From Oscillatoriaceae cyanobacterium Prado104 (GTDB lineage: Bacteria; Cyanobacteriota; Cyanobacteriia; Cyanobacteriales; Microcoleaceae): a stretch of 64,000 bases of DNA. The stretch spans positions 25,662 to 89,661 of the forward strand of contig JALOON010000005.1 of the NCBI GenBank assembly GCA_025454405.1, in the 5' to 3' direction. Each line of letters starts with the position of its first letter. Position 1 is the first letter of the stretch. The translations under genes and the position numbers were made by a program. Of the stretch, positions 35,595 to 46,325 are shown piece by piece. The notes under the pieces were generated by a model, which was given only the letters and a program-made list of their open reading frames with translations, did no database searches and was not told the origin of the DNA.

Positions 35595-36488
35595 TTATCG
35601 ATAGATTTGGCGGATTTCATCTAGATTGTTAGCTGCGGGTAAAATTGAGGCGATTTCCTGCAACTTACTCACCTCAGAAATTGCTGAAATTTCCTCAAAC
35701 AAAGCCGTACCTGCATCGCCAAATTTAAGTTTTAATCCAAGTTCGATCGCCAGCAAAAATGCTTGTTTGGTGCGGTTCTGTTCTTCTGTTAGCTGCGCCT
35801 GAGTTTGAGATAATTGAGCATCTTTTGCAGATAATTGAGCATCTTTTGCAGATAATTGAGCATCTTTTTGTAATGACAATTCGTCTCCTGTGGGAATGGG
35901 ATTGCCACTAGGATAACACCAGCGCAGCCAAGTAGCATTGATATTTTCAAATTCGCCCTGCCATAAAGTTAATCCCAAGCCGACTTCGGGAAACCAAGCG
36001 TCAGTTTTTGGGGCGTAAGCTTGACCGTTTAACTCAAAGACTCGCAGTACTTCACCTCCTAATTCTTGCAAAGGATCGTAAACCACATAATACATAATCC
36101 GCATCCGAGCGTAATCTATTAACTTGCTGCCCAATTCATTACCGGGAGTTGGGGAAACAATTTCGATTACGACTTCTGGGGGTTTGCCAAACTCCCAAAA
36201 TAAATAAGAACGTACTTTTTTTGCCCACCAGTCCTCCGCGCCGCTAATATTGAGGCTGAGAAAGACATCGGGGGCGATTCCCGGTTGGCGGATGCTGCTA
36301 AATAAGCCAACATTAGCAGCGGCAATAAAGGGTTCTGTGATGCCTGTATCGGCACCGCTGTAGAAAACTGTTGTTAGCAGTCGCTGCTGTTTTTCGTTGA
36401 TGAAGCTGTCCAAAGGGGTATTGTCTTCTAATACTAAGTTGCTAATATCTGGCAACTGGCTCGGATCGAGGGTTAATGGCTCAGACAT
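35595..36488 (-). CDS. Uma2 family (DUF820) endonuclease-like protein with a repeat insertion
   Basis: A 297-residue protein of the large cyanobacterial Uma2/DUF820 family with a PD-(D/E)xK-type fold. The core is GIAPDVFLSLNISG, PPEVVIEIVSPTPGNELGSK (E-x-V) and LIDYARMRIMYYVVYDP. Residues about 204-226 contain three copies of DAQLSAK, encoded by a 21-bp tandem repeat at 35809-35871, followed by a helical tail (LAIELGLKLKFGDAGTALFE). The cellular role of the family is unsettled; transposition-related and defence roles have been proposed. Confidence 0.88.
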   Translation of the reverse strand: MSEPLTLDPSQLPDISNLVLEDNTPLDSFINEKQQRLLTTVFYSGADTGITEPFIAAANVGLFSSIRQPGIAPDVFLSLNISGAEDWWAKKVRSYLFWEFGKPPEVVIEIVSPTPGNELGSKLIDYARMRIMYYVVYDPLQELGGEVLRVFELNGQAYAPKTDAWFPEVGLGLTLWQGEFENINATWLRWCYPSGNPIPTGDELSLQKDAQLSAKDAQLSAKDAQLSQTQAQLTEEQNRTKQAFLLAIELGLKLKFGDAGTALFEEISAISEVSKLQEIASILPAANNLDEIRQIYR

Positions 36489-36531
36489 AAGTAGCGGAGA
36501 CTGGGATTAGCTGCTATTATAACATCGATAC

Positions 36532-39500
36532 TCAACTTTTTACTCTCAATTTTTGCGAAATTGGCAGTTCGATCGCAAATTCTGTTCCCTTGCTAATTTC
36601 TGAATAGCATTTCAACTCGCCGCCGTGTTTGTCTTTGACAATTTGGTAGCTAATCGATAACCCTAACCCCGTGCCGCTGCCCACTTCTTTGGTAGTAAAA
36701 AATGGGTCAAATATCTTTGGCATAATTGTGGGGCAAATCCCCGGTCCGCTGTCAGCAATGCGAATGCAAACTCGATTTTTGTTAATAAATTCAGTAGCAA
36801 TCCGAATCTCGATCGGTTTGTCATTGCTGCTGGTTGATGGCTCTTCCAAAGCATCGATCGCATTTGACAGTACGTTCATAAATACTTGATTTAATTGCGC
36901 CGGATAGCACTCAATTCGCGGCAATTGACCGTACTCTTTAATTACTTGAATTTCTCCGTAGATTCGCTGTTCCTTCAAGCGGTGCTGCAACATCACTAAA
37001 GCGCTTTCTATCCCTTCGTGAATGTCTACTATTTTGCGATCTTTTTCGTCGAGACGGGAGAAGTTGCGCAGCGAGAGCACGATTTGTTTGATGCGGTTAG
37101 CACCTTCTTTCATCGAAGCCAGGATTTTTGGAAAGTCTTCGGCGATAAAATCGGCATCAATTTCTTCTAGCAAATCAGCAATTTCTGGGGTCGGTTTTGG
37201 ATAGTGTTTTTGGTATAGCTGGATCGATTTTACCAAGTCCCTAGCGTACTGGCTGGCGGGGGTAATGTTGCCGTAAATGAAACTGATCGGATTGTTAATT
37301 TCGTGGGCAACTCCTGCTACCATTTGTCCGATACTTGACATTTTTTCGGCTTGAATGAGCTGTGCTTGAGCGCGTTTTAATTCTTGCAAAGTTTGTTCTA
37401 ATTGTTGTGCTTTTTCTCGTTCCCGCTGTTCGCTCAATTCCAAAGCAACGGCTGCTTTTTTGCGATCGCTAATATCGGTGTGCGTGCCTGTCATCCGCAG
37501 GGGATTTCCCAGATCGTCGCGTTCCATCACCCTACCTTGGGCTAAAATCCACTTCCATTCGCCGGATTTGGCGAGCATCCGAAATTCTACTTCATATAGC
37601 AATGTTTGCATTTGAAAATGAGTGTCGATCGCTGCTATAGCCCTTGGCAAATCCTCAGAATACACGAGTTTTTCCCAGGAAGCAAAACAATTTTCTATCT
37701 CTTCTGCTTCATATCCCAGCATCGTTTTCCACCGCGTGTTGAAATAAACTTCTCCTGTTTTCACGTTCCAATCCCACAGTCCCGTAGAACTCCCTTCAAA
37801 TGCTAGATAAAAACGCTGTTCGCTGTGAAATAAATCTAATTCTGCTTGTTTGCGATCGGTGATATCCATTACTGTTCCCAGCATTTGAATTACTTCTCCT
37901 GCTTCGTTGAAAATAGCTTCACCTCGGGTTTCTAAGTAGCGGATATTACCGCTAGCATGCAAAATTCTGAACTCTTTTTTGTAGGGTTTTCCTGTTAAGA
38001 TAGTGTGGTTGACAGTTTGTTCCAGAAGCTCTCTGTCGTCGGGATGAAACATCTCCAAAAGCTCGGAATATGTCGGTTCGGGTGCGTCGCGATCGAGACC
38101 AAAAATGCGAAATACTTCTTCTGACCAAATAAATCTTTCCGATCGCGCGTCGTATTTCCAACTGCCGATCCGAGCAATTTTTTGGGCTGCTGACAGGCTG
38201 GCTTCGCTTTCTTGCATTTTGATTCTTTGCTGTTTTTCTTGTTCGAGCAAGTTAGCTTGAGCGATCGCAATTCCCATTTGCGCTGCTACTGCTTCTAATA
38301 ATTCTATCTCGGCTTGCGTCCACTTGCGGTAGCGATCGAACTGCTGTAAGGCAATGACTCCGTTTGCTTTTTCCTGGTAGGAAGTGCGAGCTACGAGCAT
38401 CGATTTTAAGCCCATTCGATCGATCAAATCTCTCATAGGTTCTAATAGCGGTTCTGCTGTAACATCGTCGGAAACTACAGCTTTATCTTGGGACATTGCA
38501 ACCTCAGCGTGAGGATTTCCCCGCACGGGAATTTCGACATCGAGCATTGATGGTATGTCGCCTGTTCGGTATTCCGCAACGCAAGGAATGCGGGGATTTG
38601 GGTGTTCTGTATAGGTGTGAATCAAACAGCGATCGACATTAAAAGCTTTACCGATTTGGGCGGCGGCGGTTTGAAAGACTTGCTGCGGGTTCAAGCTCGA
38701 TCGAATTTTTTGAGTGATGTCTTCTAACAGCAATCTTTGCTCTATTTGCTGTTCCAAGCAAGTTTTAGCTTTTTGTAGTTCCAGTTCGGCTCGTTTGCGA
38801 TCGCTAATTTCAATAGCCGCTCCCAAAATTTTCCAAGGTTTGCCATCCGCTGTGCGGGAAAATACGGTTTCCTTACTTAAAAACCACTTGTATTCGCCGT
38901 TATTGTGCTGGATTCGATACTCACACTCAAAAAATTCACCGTCTTTTGCTCTCTCAATTTTGCTCCTGTGTTCTAAGAAGACTGGCAAATCGCCAGCGTG
39001 CATTAAGTCAGGAAAAAATGCAGCGGGCATTTGCTGTATTTCTTCATAAGAGTATCCGAGATCGCTGTAAATTTCGCGGTTGAGATAGAGCGTGCGCCGT
39101 TCTATCAAATCGCAAACGTACAAAAGATTGGGATTTGTCTTAATTACCGCTGACAGCCAGTGCTGGCTTTCTCGCAATTCGGCTTCGATACGTTGTCGTT
39201 CTTCTATTTCTGCTTGCAGCCGCGCATTTTGTGCTAAAAGTTTCCTGGAAAGCCGACCTAACATCAGTTGACTTTCGATGCGAGCTAAAAGTTCTTCTAT
39301 CTGAAAAGGTTTGGTTATATAGTCTGCTGCCCCGACAGAAAAAGCTTTGACTTTATCGAATACTTCATTTAAAACGCTGATAAAAATTACTGGAATATTT
39401 TTGGTGCGAGCATCAGATTTGAGTTTTTCGCAGATTTGATAGCCGTTTAGTTTCGGCATCATCACATCCAGCAAAATTAAATCCGGCGGCGTCGTTCGAG

Positions 39501-39684
39501 CAAATCTGAGAGCCATTTCGGTATCCCTGGCCGGTCGCACTTTATATCCCCGTTCGGACAAAATTGTCGATATCAGACGCAAGCTTGCTGGGTTGTCATC
39601 TACCATTAAAATGTTTTCTTGGAAGTCATGATTTTGCAGTGCAATCGTTTGCTGTTTTTGGTTTTTGCAATCGGATGTATTCAC
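36532..39684 (-). CDS. Hybrid sensor histidine kinase (REC-PAS-GAF-PAS-PAS-HisKA-HATPase)
   Basis: A roughly 1050-residue cytosolic signalling protein. It has an N-terminal receiver domain ([15 protein letters not shown]; phospho-acceptor Asp in [14 protein letters not shown]). Then follow a PAS (about 180-300), a GAF (about 320-485, with [10 protein letters not shown]), and two more PAS/PAC units (ITDRKQAEL and ISDRKKAAV mark their ends). HisKA has the His in [20 protein letters not shown], and HATPase has NAIDAL, DSGPGI and GTGLGLS. I favour the GTG at 39684 after GAGGGG; a TTG at 39702 is in frame. There is no membrane segment. It may signal to an unlinked regulator. Confidence 0.92.
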   Translation of the reverse strand: MNTSDCKNQKQQTIALQNHDFQENILMVDDNPASLRLISTILSERGYKVRPARDTEMALRFARTTPPDLILLDVMMPKLNGYQICEKLKSDARTKNIPVIFISVLNEVFDKVKAFSVGAADYITKPFQIEELLARIESQLMLGRLSRKLLAQNARLQAEIEERQRIEAELRESQHWLSAVIKTNPNLLYVCDLIERRTLYLNREIYSDLGYSYEEIQQMPAAFFPDLMHAGDLPVFLEHRSKIERAKDGEFFECEYRIQHNNGEYKWFLSKETVFSRTADGKPWKILGAAIEISDRKRAELELQKAKTCLEQQIEQRLLLEDITQKIRSSLNPQQVFQTAAAQIGKAFNVDRCLIHTYTEHPNPRIPCVAEYRTGDIPSMLDVEIPVRGNPHAEVAMSQDKAVVSDDVTAEPLLEPMRDLIDRMGLKSMLVARTSYQEKANGVIALQQFDRYRKWTQAEIELLEAVAAQMGIAIAQANLLEQEKQQRIKMQESEASLSAAQKIARIGSWKYDARSERFIWSEEVFRIFGLDRDAPEPTYSELLEMFHPDDRELLEQTVNHTILTGKPYKKEFRILHASGNIRYLETRGEAIFNEAGEVIQMLGTVMDITDRKQAELDLFHSEQRFYLAFEGSSTGLWDWNVKTGEVYFNTRWKTMLGYEAEEIENCFASWEKLVYSEDLPRAIAAIDTHFQMQTLLYEVEFRMLAKSGEWKWILAQGRVMERDDLGNPLRMTGTHTDISDRKKAAVALELSEQREREKAQQLEQTLQELKRAQAQLIQAEKMSSIGQMVAGVAHEINNPISFIYGNITPASQYARDLVKSIQLYQKHYPKPTPEIADLLEEIDADFIAEDFPKILASMKEGANRIKQIVLSLRNFSRLDEKDRKIVDIHEGIESALVMLQHRLKEQRIYGEIQVIKEYGQLPRIECYPAQLNQVFMNVLSNAIDALEEPSTSSNDKPIEIRIATEFINKNRVCIRIADSGPGICPTIMPKIFDPFFTTKEVGSGTGLGLSISYQIVKDKHGGELKCYSEISKGTEFAIELPISQKLRVKS

Positions 39685-39702
39685 AGCATACCCCTCAAAC
39701 AA

Positions 39703-40226
39703 TTAATTTTTAATATCTCAAACAATTTAAAGACCGCAACTACTTAACTACTCGTAGCTAAAACACTCAGCCAAACCAGCCAAGTTAGCTGCTATATATA
39801 GTGCATTCCTGGATGTCCAATGATATCAAAAATGCAGGTATTTTGACAATGTTTGCGGCTCGAATCATCGCAGCCGATCGAGCAAACCACCGCTGTCTCC
39901 TCCCCCAAACCGCGCTCGGTTCAAAAATTGTTACTTTTGCTTGCTGTTAGGGGTCGCTTGAATGCCTTCGCCAGCCAGATTTCTACGCATTTACTCGCCT
40001 CCGTCTCTGCTGCAAAATACAGTAAGGGGAGGATTGCATAACATATGGTTTTGTTACTGTTAGTTGCGTTTGCTTCACATCCTATAAAATAAGCGAGCAA
40101 AACTAACAATAACAGCCTGGGAAGCATCCCTACTAAAGAAAACGGGTTGTTTCTCGCAGTTTAAGCCTTACAAGCAGTATTTTCTCCGAACACCCCGATT
40201 CCCGAGTTCCCGAACGTCGCAACAGA
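39703..40226. other. Intergenic region, no convincing gene
   Basis: About 520 bases. A minus-strand frame at 39921-40127 (68 codons, hydrophobic start MLPRLLLLVLLAYFIGCEAN) might encode a tiny lipoprotein-like peptide, but it has no ribosome-binding site and part of it overlaps a half-copy of the GCCTGGGAAGC repeat. I do not call it a gene. Confidence 0.35.
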
Positions 40227-41165
40227 TTATTGCCTGTTTGTCTGACTTGCCAATTCGCCGCCAGCAGCATAGACAGCTTTCACATTATACCAATTCAGAA
40301 AAATCCGAGAAATTTCTAAAGCTAACTGCGGTTTTCCCCGATCGATCAGCCACTGCAACAAAGGTCTCATCGTCCGTTCGTTCAGTATCCCGCCTAAAGA
40401 TAAAACTCCCCACAGGATCTGATGCAGCCAAGTCATCTGAATCATCATCCGCACTTCCCATGTCGGGTGTTTTTGATAAAATAAAATGCCCATTTTTCCC
40501 CGCTGGATCTCTCGCTCGATCGCGCCTGGAATTTGGTCTAAATTAAAAGGCGGATGCCAGTGATAGCCTACAGCAGCGGGACATTTAATCAATTTTAAAC
40601 CTAATTTTTTTAACCTGACACCTAACTCTAAATCTTCCCAACCGTAAAGTTGAAATCGAGTGTCGAACAGTCCGGCTTCTAACAACAAATGACGGGCGAT
40701 CGCTACATTTCCCGTAGCAAAATAAGCAGCAGAAAAATCGGTAATTTTGTAATGTTCCGATGTCGGATTGTCGAAGTTGCAAGTATTGATGACACTGCCG
40801 TAAGTAAAAACTCGATCGTTTTGCTTGTATCCCTGTAGCAAAGCCTCTGCGTGGGCTTGCAAAAAACACTCAGTTACCACCAAATCGCTGTCAATAAAAA
40901 TAATAGTATCGCCCTTTGCCTGTTCGACACCCAGATTCCGCGCCGCCGCCGGACCTTGGTGAGATTGACAGAGCGATCGAACGCGAGTTAACCTGCCAGC
41001 ATCAGCCGCCAACCACTCCAGCGTCCCGTCTGTTGAACCGTCGTCTACGACAATTACCTCATAGTCTCTGACAATGTTACCAAACTGCTGGTTTTCCAGA
41101 GCCAGCAGGCATTTTGCCAAAATCGGTTTGCGATTGTACGTCGGAATCACAACACTAAAAAACAC
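40227..41165 (-). CDS. Family 2 glycosyltransferase
   Basis: A 312-residue GT-A fold enzyme: FFSVVIPTYNRKPILAKCLL, VVDDGSTDGTLEWLA (nucleotide-binding), IFIDSDLVV (DxD-type metal site) and GWEDLELGVRLKKLGLKL (acceptor/catalytic ED motif). It would transfer a sugar to a surface polysaccharide or lipid; donor and acceptor are unknown. The start appears to be GTG at 41163-41165. No transmembrane segment. It stands alone between mnmE and a gene-poor region. Confidence 0.9.
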   Translation of the reverse strand: MFFSVVIPTYNRKPILAKCLLALENQQFGNIVRDYEVIVVDDGSTDGTLEWLAADAGRLTRVRSLCQSHQGPAAARNLGVEQAKGDTIIFIDSDLVVTECFLQAHAEALLQGYKQNDRVFTYGSVINTCNFDNPTSEHYKITDFSAAYFATGNVAIARHLLLEAGLFDTRFQLYGWEDLELGVRLKKLGLKLIKCPAAVGYHWHPPFNLDQIPGAIEREIQRGKMGILFYQKHPTWEVRMMIQMTWLHQILWGVLSLGGILNERTMRPLLQWLIDRGKPQLALEISRIFLNWYNVKAVYAAGGELASQTNRQ

Positions 41166-41305
41166 GGCTCTTACCTATCACCACAGTTACCGTATCCCAC
41201 GGTAGCAGATTTTTTGCAGCAATCGTCCGGTCGATCGACCGCCATAAAATTAGTTTGCAATTAGATAATTGTTACCTAACTACAGATTTCTTTACTTGGC
41301 AACTG

Positions 41306-42691
41306 CTATTTACCAATACAAAATCTGCTGAATATTCTATCCAAAACTGATTCTGTTACTTCTTCCCCCGTAACTTCTCCCAATGCTTGAATCGCGCCGC
41401 GCAAATCTATTGTCCAAAAATCCAAAGGCAATTTGTTGCTAATAGTTTCCGCGCACTGTTCCAAGGAAACTTTGGCTTTTGTTAAAGCTGCTGCTTGCCG
41501 CTGGTTGATTGCTAAGTCCGTGTTTGCTGCTTGCAAATTTCCACCGCTGACTGCTTCTAAAATGGCTTTTTCTAAGTCTTCTATGCCTCGATCGAGCGCT
41601 GCTGCTGCTGCAACTATCGGATGATTTTCAGATAACAAAGGCAATTCTGGAAGTGTTTTTACTAGGTCGATTTTGTTGATAATTATAATTAGCGATCGAT
41701 CTTTTACTTGTTTGTAAATTTCGGCATCGCCCTCAGTCCAACCAACTGCAGCGTCAATTGTTAGCAATACTAAATCGGCTTGTTGGGCGGCGGCGCGCGA
41801 TCGCTCGACTCCGATCTTTTCTACTTTGTCTTCTGTTTCTCGAATTCCCGCAGTATCGAGAACTTGTACCGGAATTGGGCCTACAACTAACTGCGATTCT
41901 ATTACATCTCGCGTCGTACCGGGCAAATCCGTAACGATCGCCCGATCGCTCTTACTCCAAGCATTTAACAAACTCGATTTTCCGACATTCGGCCGCCCGA
42001 CAATCGCTACTTTTAAACCAGTTCTCAACAGTTCTCCCCGATCGGCTGTTGCTAAAATTGCTGACAGTTCCGCCAAAACTCGATTAATTTGAAAGGAAAT
42101 TTCAGCTTCATTTAAAGGCGGCAAATCTTCTTCAAAATCAATTCTCGCTTCAATTTCTGCTAGCAAATCCAAACAGTTCGCTCTCAATTTGCGGATCGGC
42201 GATGCTAATTTTCCTTGCAATCCAGCTAAGGCACTTTGGGCGGCGGCGGGTGATTTTGCCCCTACCAAATCGGCGATGCTTTCTGCTTGCGTTAAATCCA
42301 GCCTGCCGTTTAAAAAAGCTCGCAGCGAAAACTCTCCCGCTTGCGCCAACCTCGCGCCATTTTCCAAACACAATTGCAAGACTTGCTGCACGGCAATAAT
42401 CCCGCCGTGGCAGTGAAATTCTACGACATCTTCGCGGGTAAAAGAGCGCGGTGCTTGCATGATTAACAGCAAAGCTTCGTCGATTAATTCTTGAGTTTTC
42501 GGGTGGTGGATGCAGCCGTAAATTATGCGGTGAGACTCCCAAATTTGCTTGCCTGGAGCGCGAAACAGCGTTTTAGCAATTTTTAAAGCTTCGGAACCGG
42601 AAACTCGCACGATGCCAACGCTGCCTTGCTGGGGAACAATGGCTGTGGCGATCGCGGCGATCGTGCCTCCTTTGGTTAGAGATTCAGACAT
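41306..42691 (-). CDS. mnmE: tRNA modification GTPase MnmE (TrmE)
   Basis: With MnmG it installs the carboxymethylaminomethyl group at U34 of certain tRNAs. The 461 residues show the N-terminal tetrahydrofolate-binding domain ([20 protein letters not shown]), a central helical domain, the inserted G domain ([32 protein letters not shown]) and the invariant C-terminal FCIGK. Complete and normal length. Confidence 0.98.
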   Translation of the reverse strand: MSESLTKGGTIAAIATAIVPQQGSVGIVRVSGSEALKIAKTLFRAPGKQIWESHRIIYGCIHHPKTQELIDEALLLIMQAPRSFTREDVVEFHCHGGIIAVQQVLQLCLENGARLAQAGEFSLRAFLNGRLDLTQAESIADLVGAKSPAAAQSALAGLQGKLASPIRKLRANCLDLLAEIEARIDFEEDLPPLNEAEISFQINRVLAELSAILATADRGELLRTGLKVAIVGRPNVGKSSLLNAWSKSDRAIVTDLPGTTRDVIESQLVVGPIPVQVLDTAGIRETEDKVEKIGVERSRAAAQQADLVLLTIDAAVGWTEGDAEIYKQVKDRSLIIIINKIDLVKTLPELPLLSENHPIVAAAAALDRGIEDLEKAILEAVSGGNLQAANTDLAINQRQAAALTKAKVSLEQCAETISNKLPLDFWTIDLRGAIQALGEVTGEEVTESVLDRIFSRFCIGK

Positions 42692-43023
42692 AAAGAATAG
42701 TTGATAGTCAGTAGTGCATAAAGAATAAAGGTTTAGTTACCATTAAGGACAGAAAAATACATATTTAGTAAGATTTTTACTCGTGCCTCTCATGGTTTAA
42801 TTAGGTAGGCATTCTTAATTATTTTTTTGTTTAAAATTACCTCTAAACTTTTTGGAGAAAACAAGAAATTTTCACAAGATTTTTATTATACTATTATTTT
42901 AGGGTTCGCATCTACGGTCAGCGCGTACTGACAGCAGACCGGAGCTGATGTTAGCGGGACGATCGACCGCAGGCACGATCGGCAATAAATTCAATATTTG
43001 GTTGGAAAAACCTGTTACCTAAT
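42692..43023. other. Intergenic region, nothing recognised
   Basis: About 330 bases between divergent mnmE and the DUF2062 gene. It is AT-rich in the first half, then GC-rich with repeated GATCGACC words. No frame or strong repeat was seen. Confidence 0.4.
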
Positions 43024-43566
43024 ATGAGTTCGTCTGAAAGAGATCGGCGATGCCTTTTGCGCGGATTCAAACCCACCTCAAAATCGAGGCCAACCCGCTG
43101 GAATTGGCAGCGTCGGTGGCGCTACTACTACAACCGCTTTCTCCGGATGCGCGGCACCCCCGAATCAATTGCTAGGGGTTTTGCAGCCGGAGTATTTACA
43201 GGAATGTTTCCGGCGTTCGGGCTGCAAATCGTCACTGGGGTAGCGCTGGCAACTTTGCTGCGGGGCAATAAAATTGTAGCGGCGGCGGCGACTTGGATCA
43301 GCAATCCGATTACCGATTTGCCAATCTGGGCTTTAAACTTTCAAGTAGGTCGGTGGGTGCTGGGTTCCGGGCGGGCATTTAACCCTCAAAGCATTACATC
43401 TTTCGAGAATTTACTCAAGTTCGGGACTGAATTTGCGATCGAGTTGTTAGTAGGTTCTTTGTTGATGGCTTCAGTGTGTGCTGTTGGGAGTTATTTTCTG
43501 ACACTTAGGGCAGTTCGTCGCGGGCGCAGGTACAGGAGGTCTTTACAGAAGTCGTCTAAAATCTAA
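43024..43566 (+). CDS. DUF2062 membrane protein
   Basis: A 180-residue protein with a basic N-terminus and the DUF2062 core: GTPESIARGFAAGVFTGMFP, then LATLLRGNKIVAAAATWISN, NPITDLPIWALNF and a final transmembrane segment (LLVGSLLMASVCAVGSYFLT). Two to three hydrophobic segments are predicted. The function of the family is unknown. It ends 82 bases before the pseudokinase gene on the same strand. Confidence 0.9.
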   Translation: MSSSERDRRCLLRGFKPTSKSRPTRWNWQRRWRYYYNRFLRMRGTPESIARGFAAGVFTGMFPAFGLQIVTGVALATLLRGNKIVAAAATWISNPITDLPIWALNFQVGRWVLGSGRAFNPQSITSFENLLKFGTEFAIELLVGSLLMASVCAVGSYFLTLRAVRRGRRYRRSLQKSSKI

Positions 43567-43648
43567 CATCTAACATCTCAAATTGCATTAACTTTGGTTA
43601 TCCTGATTTTATATCGCCATTTAAAACTAACAGGGAGGAAGGGAAAGC

Positions 43649-45847
43649 ATGACCAGTCAACTGCTGGACAACCGCTATCGGATCGTTCAAGTCACGGGTG
43701 TCACTACCACTGGCAAAACTTATCTGGCAGCAGATACTCACCGTCCGGGATACCCGCACTGCACGGTCAGAGAAATCCGGCTGGCGGGCAAGCACTCCCA
43801 AACTCCCGAGTTAACCAAAATTATATTTCAAAGAAATGCCGAAAAAATTGAAAAATTGGGAAAACACCCTCAAATTCCCGAATTGTTGGCGTATTTTGAG
43901 GAAAATCAGAGTTTATACTTAATAGAAGAGTTGGTAGCTGGAGAACCCTTAAGTCAAGAATTGCTACCGGGCAAAGCTTGGGAAGACGATCGCGCGATCG
44001 CTTTGCTGCAAGAAGTATTGGAAATTTTGACTTTCATTCACTCTGACGGCTGCATTCACCGCCAAGTACAACCGGAAAACCTGCTCCGGAGAGAGTCGGA
44101 TGGCAAATTAGCTCTAATTAACTTTAAGTTGGAGCAAGAAGCTGACTCTCAGATCGCGAATTTCCGGTTGCAATTAACTCCAGCAAACTCGGCTCAAGTG
44201 TCGGTGACGCGAAAGCAGGAACCGATCGCCCTGACACCATACATCCCGATCGAGCAAGCATCAGGTAATCCCAATTACAGCAGCGATATCTACGCTTTAG
44301 GCACGATCGCCCTGCAAGCAGTGACGGGAATTTCTGCCGAAGAATTGGCAGATTTAAAAAATAGCAAAGGCGAAATTGATTGGCGCGATCGGGCAAATTG
44401 TTCGGCAGCACTCGCAGTAATAATTGATAAAATGGTGCGCGCTAATTGTGAGGAACGCTATCAGGAAGCTGCCGATGTTTTAGCCGATCTCAAACAAATT
44501 AAGAGCGAAACAAAAGTCGATCGGCTGCCAAAAACAATCGTTACTCCCGCTTTTTTCAGTAAACCCCAGCACCCGCAAAGTAAAACTCTTTTGCTGGCGT
44601 TAATCGGTACTGCTGCTGCAATTTTAACAGCAGGATTAATTTATTGGTGGCACAGTCAAAATCCGGCAAGGGCAAAAGAATTGTTCGCTACGGGCCAGTC
44701 AAAAGCACAGCAGGGCGACAAAGCCGGAGCAATTGCCTATTATACAAAAGCCCTCGCGATCGATGCCAAGGATGCGGAAACCCTATACAAGCGGGCAAAT
44801 GCACGCTACGACTTGGGCTCGAAAGAGGAAGCAATACAGGATTACACGCAAGCAATTCAAGTCAATCCCAACCACAACAAAGCTATCTACAACCGCGGCT
44901 TGGCGCGACGCGATCTCGGCGATTTGCGGGGCGCTGTCGAAGATTTTACCAGCGCGATCCGGTTGAATCCCAACGATGCGGATGCCTACTACGAAAGAGC
45001 TTTAGCCTACTACGATTTGGGAGACAACAAAACGGCAATTGCAGACTACACCGAAACGATCCGCCTCGATCCTAATAATGCTAACGCTTACAGCAGCAGG
45101 GGTTTAGCTCGATCGGCCGCAGGGGACAAAACCGGTGCGATGGCAGATTTTACCCAAGCAATTCAAATTAGCCCCGAACAAGCCAGCATTTATTATTCTC
45201 GGGGTCGAGCGAGATTTAATTTGGCAGATTATCAAGGAGCGGTGGAAGATTATACTAAGGCGATCGAATTAGATCCGTCGCAAGCTGATGCTTATACCAA
45301 CCGATGCAGCGCTCATTTAAATTTAGCAGTTTACGACAAAGCGATCGCAGATTGTACCGCCGCAATTCGCCTCGATTCAAAAGACGAAGCTGCTTATAAC
45401 AATCGCTGCATTGCTCATTTGAATTCAAAACAATTTCAGAAAGCTGCTGAAGATTGCAGCTTGACGATCGGACTTAACAGCAACAATCCAAAAGCATACA
45501 GCAATCGAGGACTGGCTCGATCGGCGGCCGGAGACAAACCAGGGGCGATCGAAGATTTTACTCAAGCAATTCGCCTCAATCCCAGCGATGCAGTTGCTTA
45601 CAGCAATCGCGGTACGATTTACATTGACATGAAAAATTATGCTTCAGCAGTTGAGGATTTTGCCCAATCCCTGCGGCTAAATCCTAACAATGCCACAGCT
45701 TACTACAGTCGCGGACTCGTCCGCCGCCAACTCAAAGACCGTACCGGGGCGATCGAAGATTTTCAGAAAGCTGCCACGCTATTCTTAGAACAAGGAAGGG
45801 CCGACGGCTTCCAAAACGCTCAAGAACAGATCAAAGATATGAAGTAA
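43649..45847 (+). CDS. Pseudokinase-TPR membrane protein
   Basis: A 732-residue protein. Residues 1-290 have the Ser/Thr kinase fold of the cyanobacterial Spk type but lack catalytic residues. The VAIK lysine is Arg (CTVREIRL, R41), the HRD loop reads H137-R-Q, and DFG reads N158-F-K. Compare the paralogue downstream, which has K, HRD and DFG. One transmembrane helix follows (about 310-332, LLALIGTAAAILTAGLIYWW). Ten or so TPRs follow (AGAIAYYTKALAIDAKDAET and on). GGGAGG lies about 13 bases before the ATG. It may be an allosteric or scaffold partner of the next gene's kinase. Confidence 0.9.
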   Translation: MTSQLLDNRYRIVQVTGVTTTGKTYLAADTHRPGYPHCTVREIRLAGKHSQTPELTKIIFQRNAEKIEKLGKHPQIPELLAYFEENQSLYLIEELVAGEPLSQELLPGKAWEDDRAIALLQEVLEILTFIHSDGCIHRQVQPENLLRRESDGKLALINFKLEQEADSQIANFRLQLTPANSAQVSVTRKQEPIALTPYIPIEQASGNPNYSSDIYALGTIALQAVTGISAEELADLKNSKGEIDWRDRANCSAALAVIIDKMVRANCEERYQEAADVLADLKQIKSETKVDRLPKTIVTPAFFSKPQHPQSKTLLLALIGTAAAILTAGLIYWWHSQNPARAKELFATGQSKAQQGDKAGAIAYYTKALAIDAKDAETLYKRANARYDLGSKEEAIQDYTQAIQVNPNHNKAIYNRGLARRDLGDLRGAVEDFTSAIRLNPNDADAYYERALAYYDLGDNKTAIADYTETIRLDPNNANAYSSRGLARSAAGDKTGAMADFTQAIQISPEQASIYYSRGRARFNLADYQGAVEDYTKAIELDPSQADAYTNRCSAHLNLAVYDKAIADCTAAIRLDSKDEAAYNNRCIAHLNSKQFQKAAEDCSLTIGLNSNNPKAYSNRGLARSAAGDKPGAIEDFTQAIRLNPSDAVAYSNRGTIYIDMKNYASAVEDFAQSLRLNPNNATAYYSRGLVRRQLKDRTGAIEDFQKAATLFLEQGRADGFQNAQEQIKDMK

Positions 45848-46325
45848 ACTATCAGTCATCAGTCATTAGTTTATGACTCAGATCTTGTCCGGTCGATTAC
45901 CATAACAAAAACAGTTTGTAGTGTGGACTTTAGTCCGCAAAAAGGAGTTGACTTTAGTCCGTACTACGAACCTTACTTATCGATATCAATCGATCGGACG
46001 CGAGATCGCTGCAAAACCGTGTTTTTTACGAACAAACTGGATTAAAGCCTTTAATATTCGGTAAAAGACCTGGTTTCTTTGGTTTTAAAGCGCAAGTCAC
46101 CGAGTCATTAGTTTCAACAAACAACAACAACTAATAACTAATTACCAATTCCCCATTACCAATTCCCTATATGTAAACACGCTTAATTCAATCTACAATA
46201 TGAATCTATGAATCACTGAAAAGCTGACATTATAAACATTTTTCTTTCCTTCTTCTGACTAATGACTAATGACAACTGTCAACTGTCAACTGTCAACTGT
46301 CAACTCTTCCTTTTTCCTTCGTCTT
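45848..46325. repeat. Intergenic region with STRRs and a GTAGTG..TCCGC repeat
   Basis: About 480 bases. It holds GTAGTGTGGACTTTAGTCCGC near 45918 and TTTAGTCCGTACTACGAAC near 45953, a broken relative of the hairpin at 4241-4272. A diverged CCGGG palindrome is at about 46010-46080. Tandem ACCAATTCCCC (about 46144-46170) and five units of CAACTGT (about 46273-46306) lie just before the kinase gene. The last run sits where a promoter or RBS would be. Confidence 0.65.

Noticed and set aside
39921..40127. Small lipoprotein-like gene MLPRLLLLVLLAYFIGCEAN
   Set aside because: No ribosome-binding site, overlaps a half-repeat, and the sequence after the hydrophobic start looks random.
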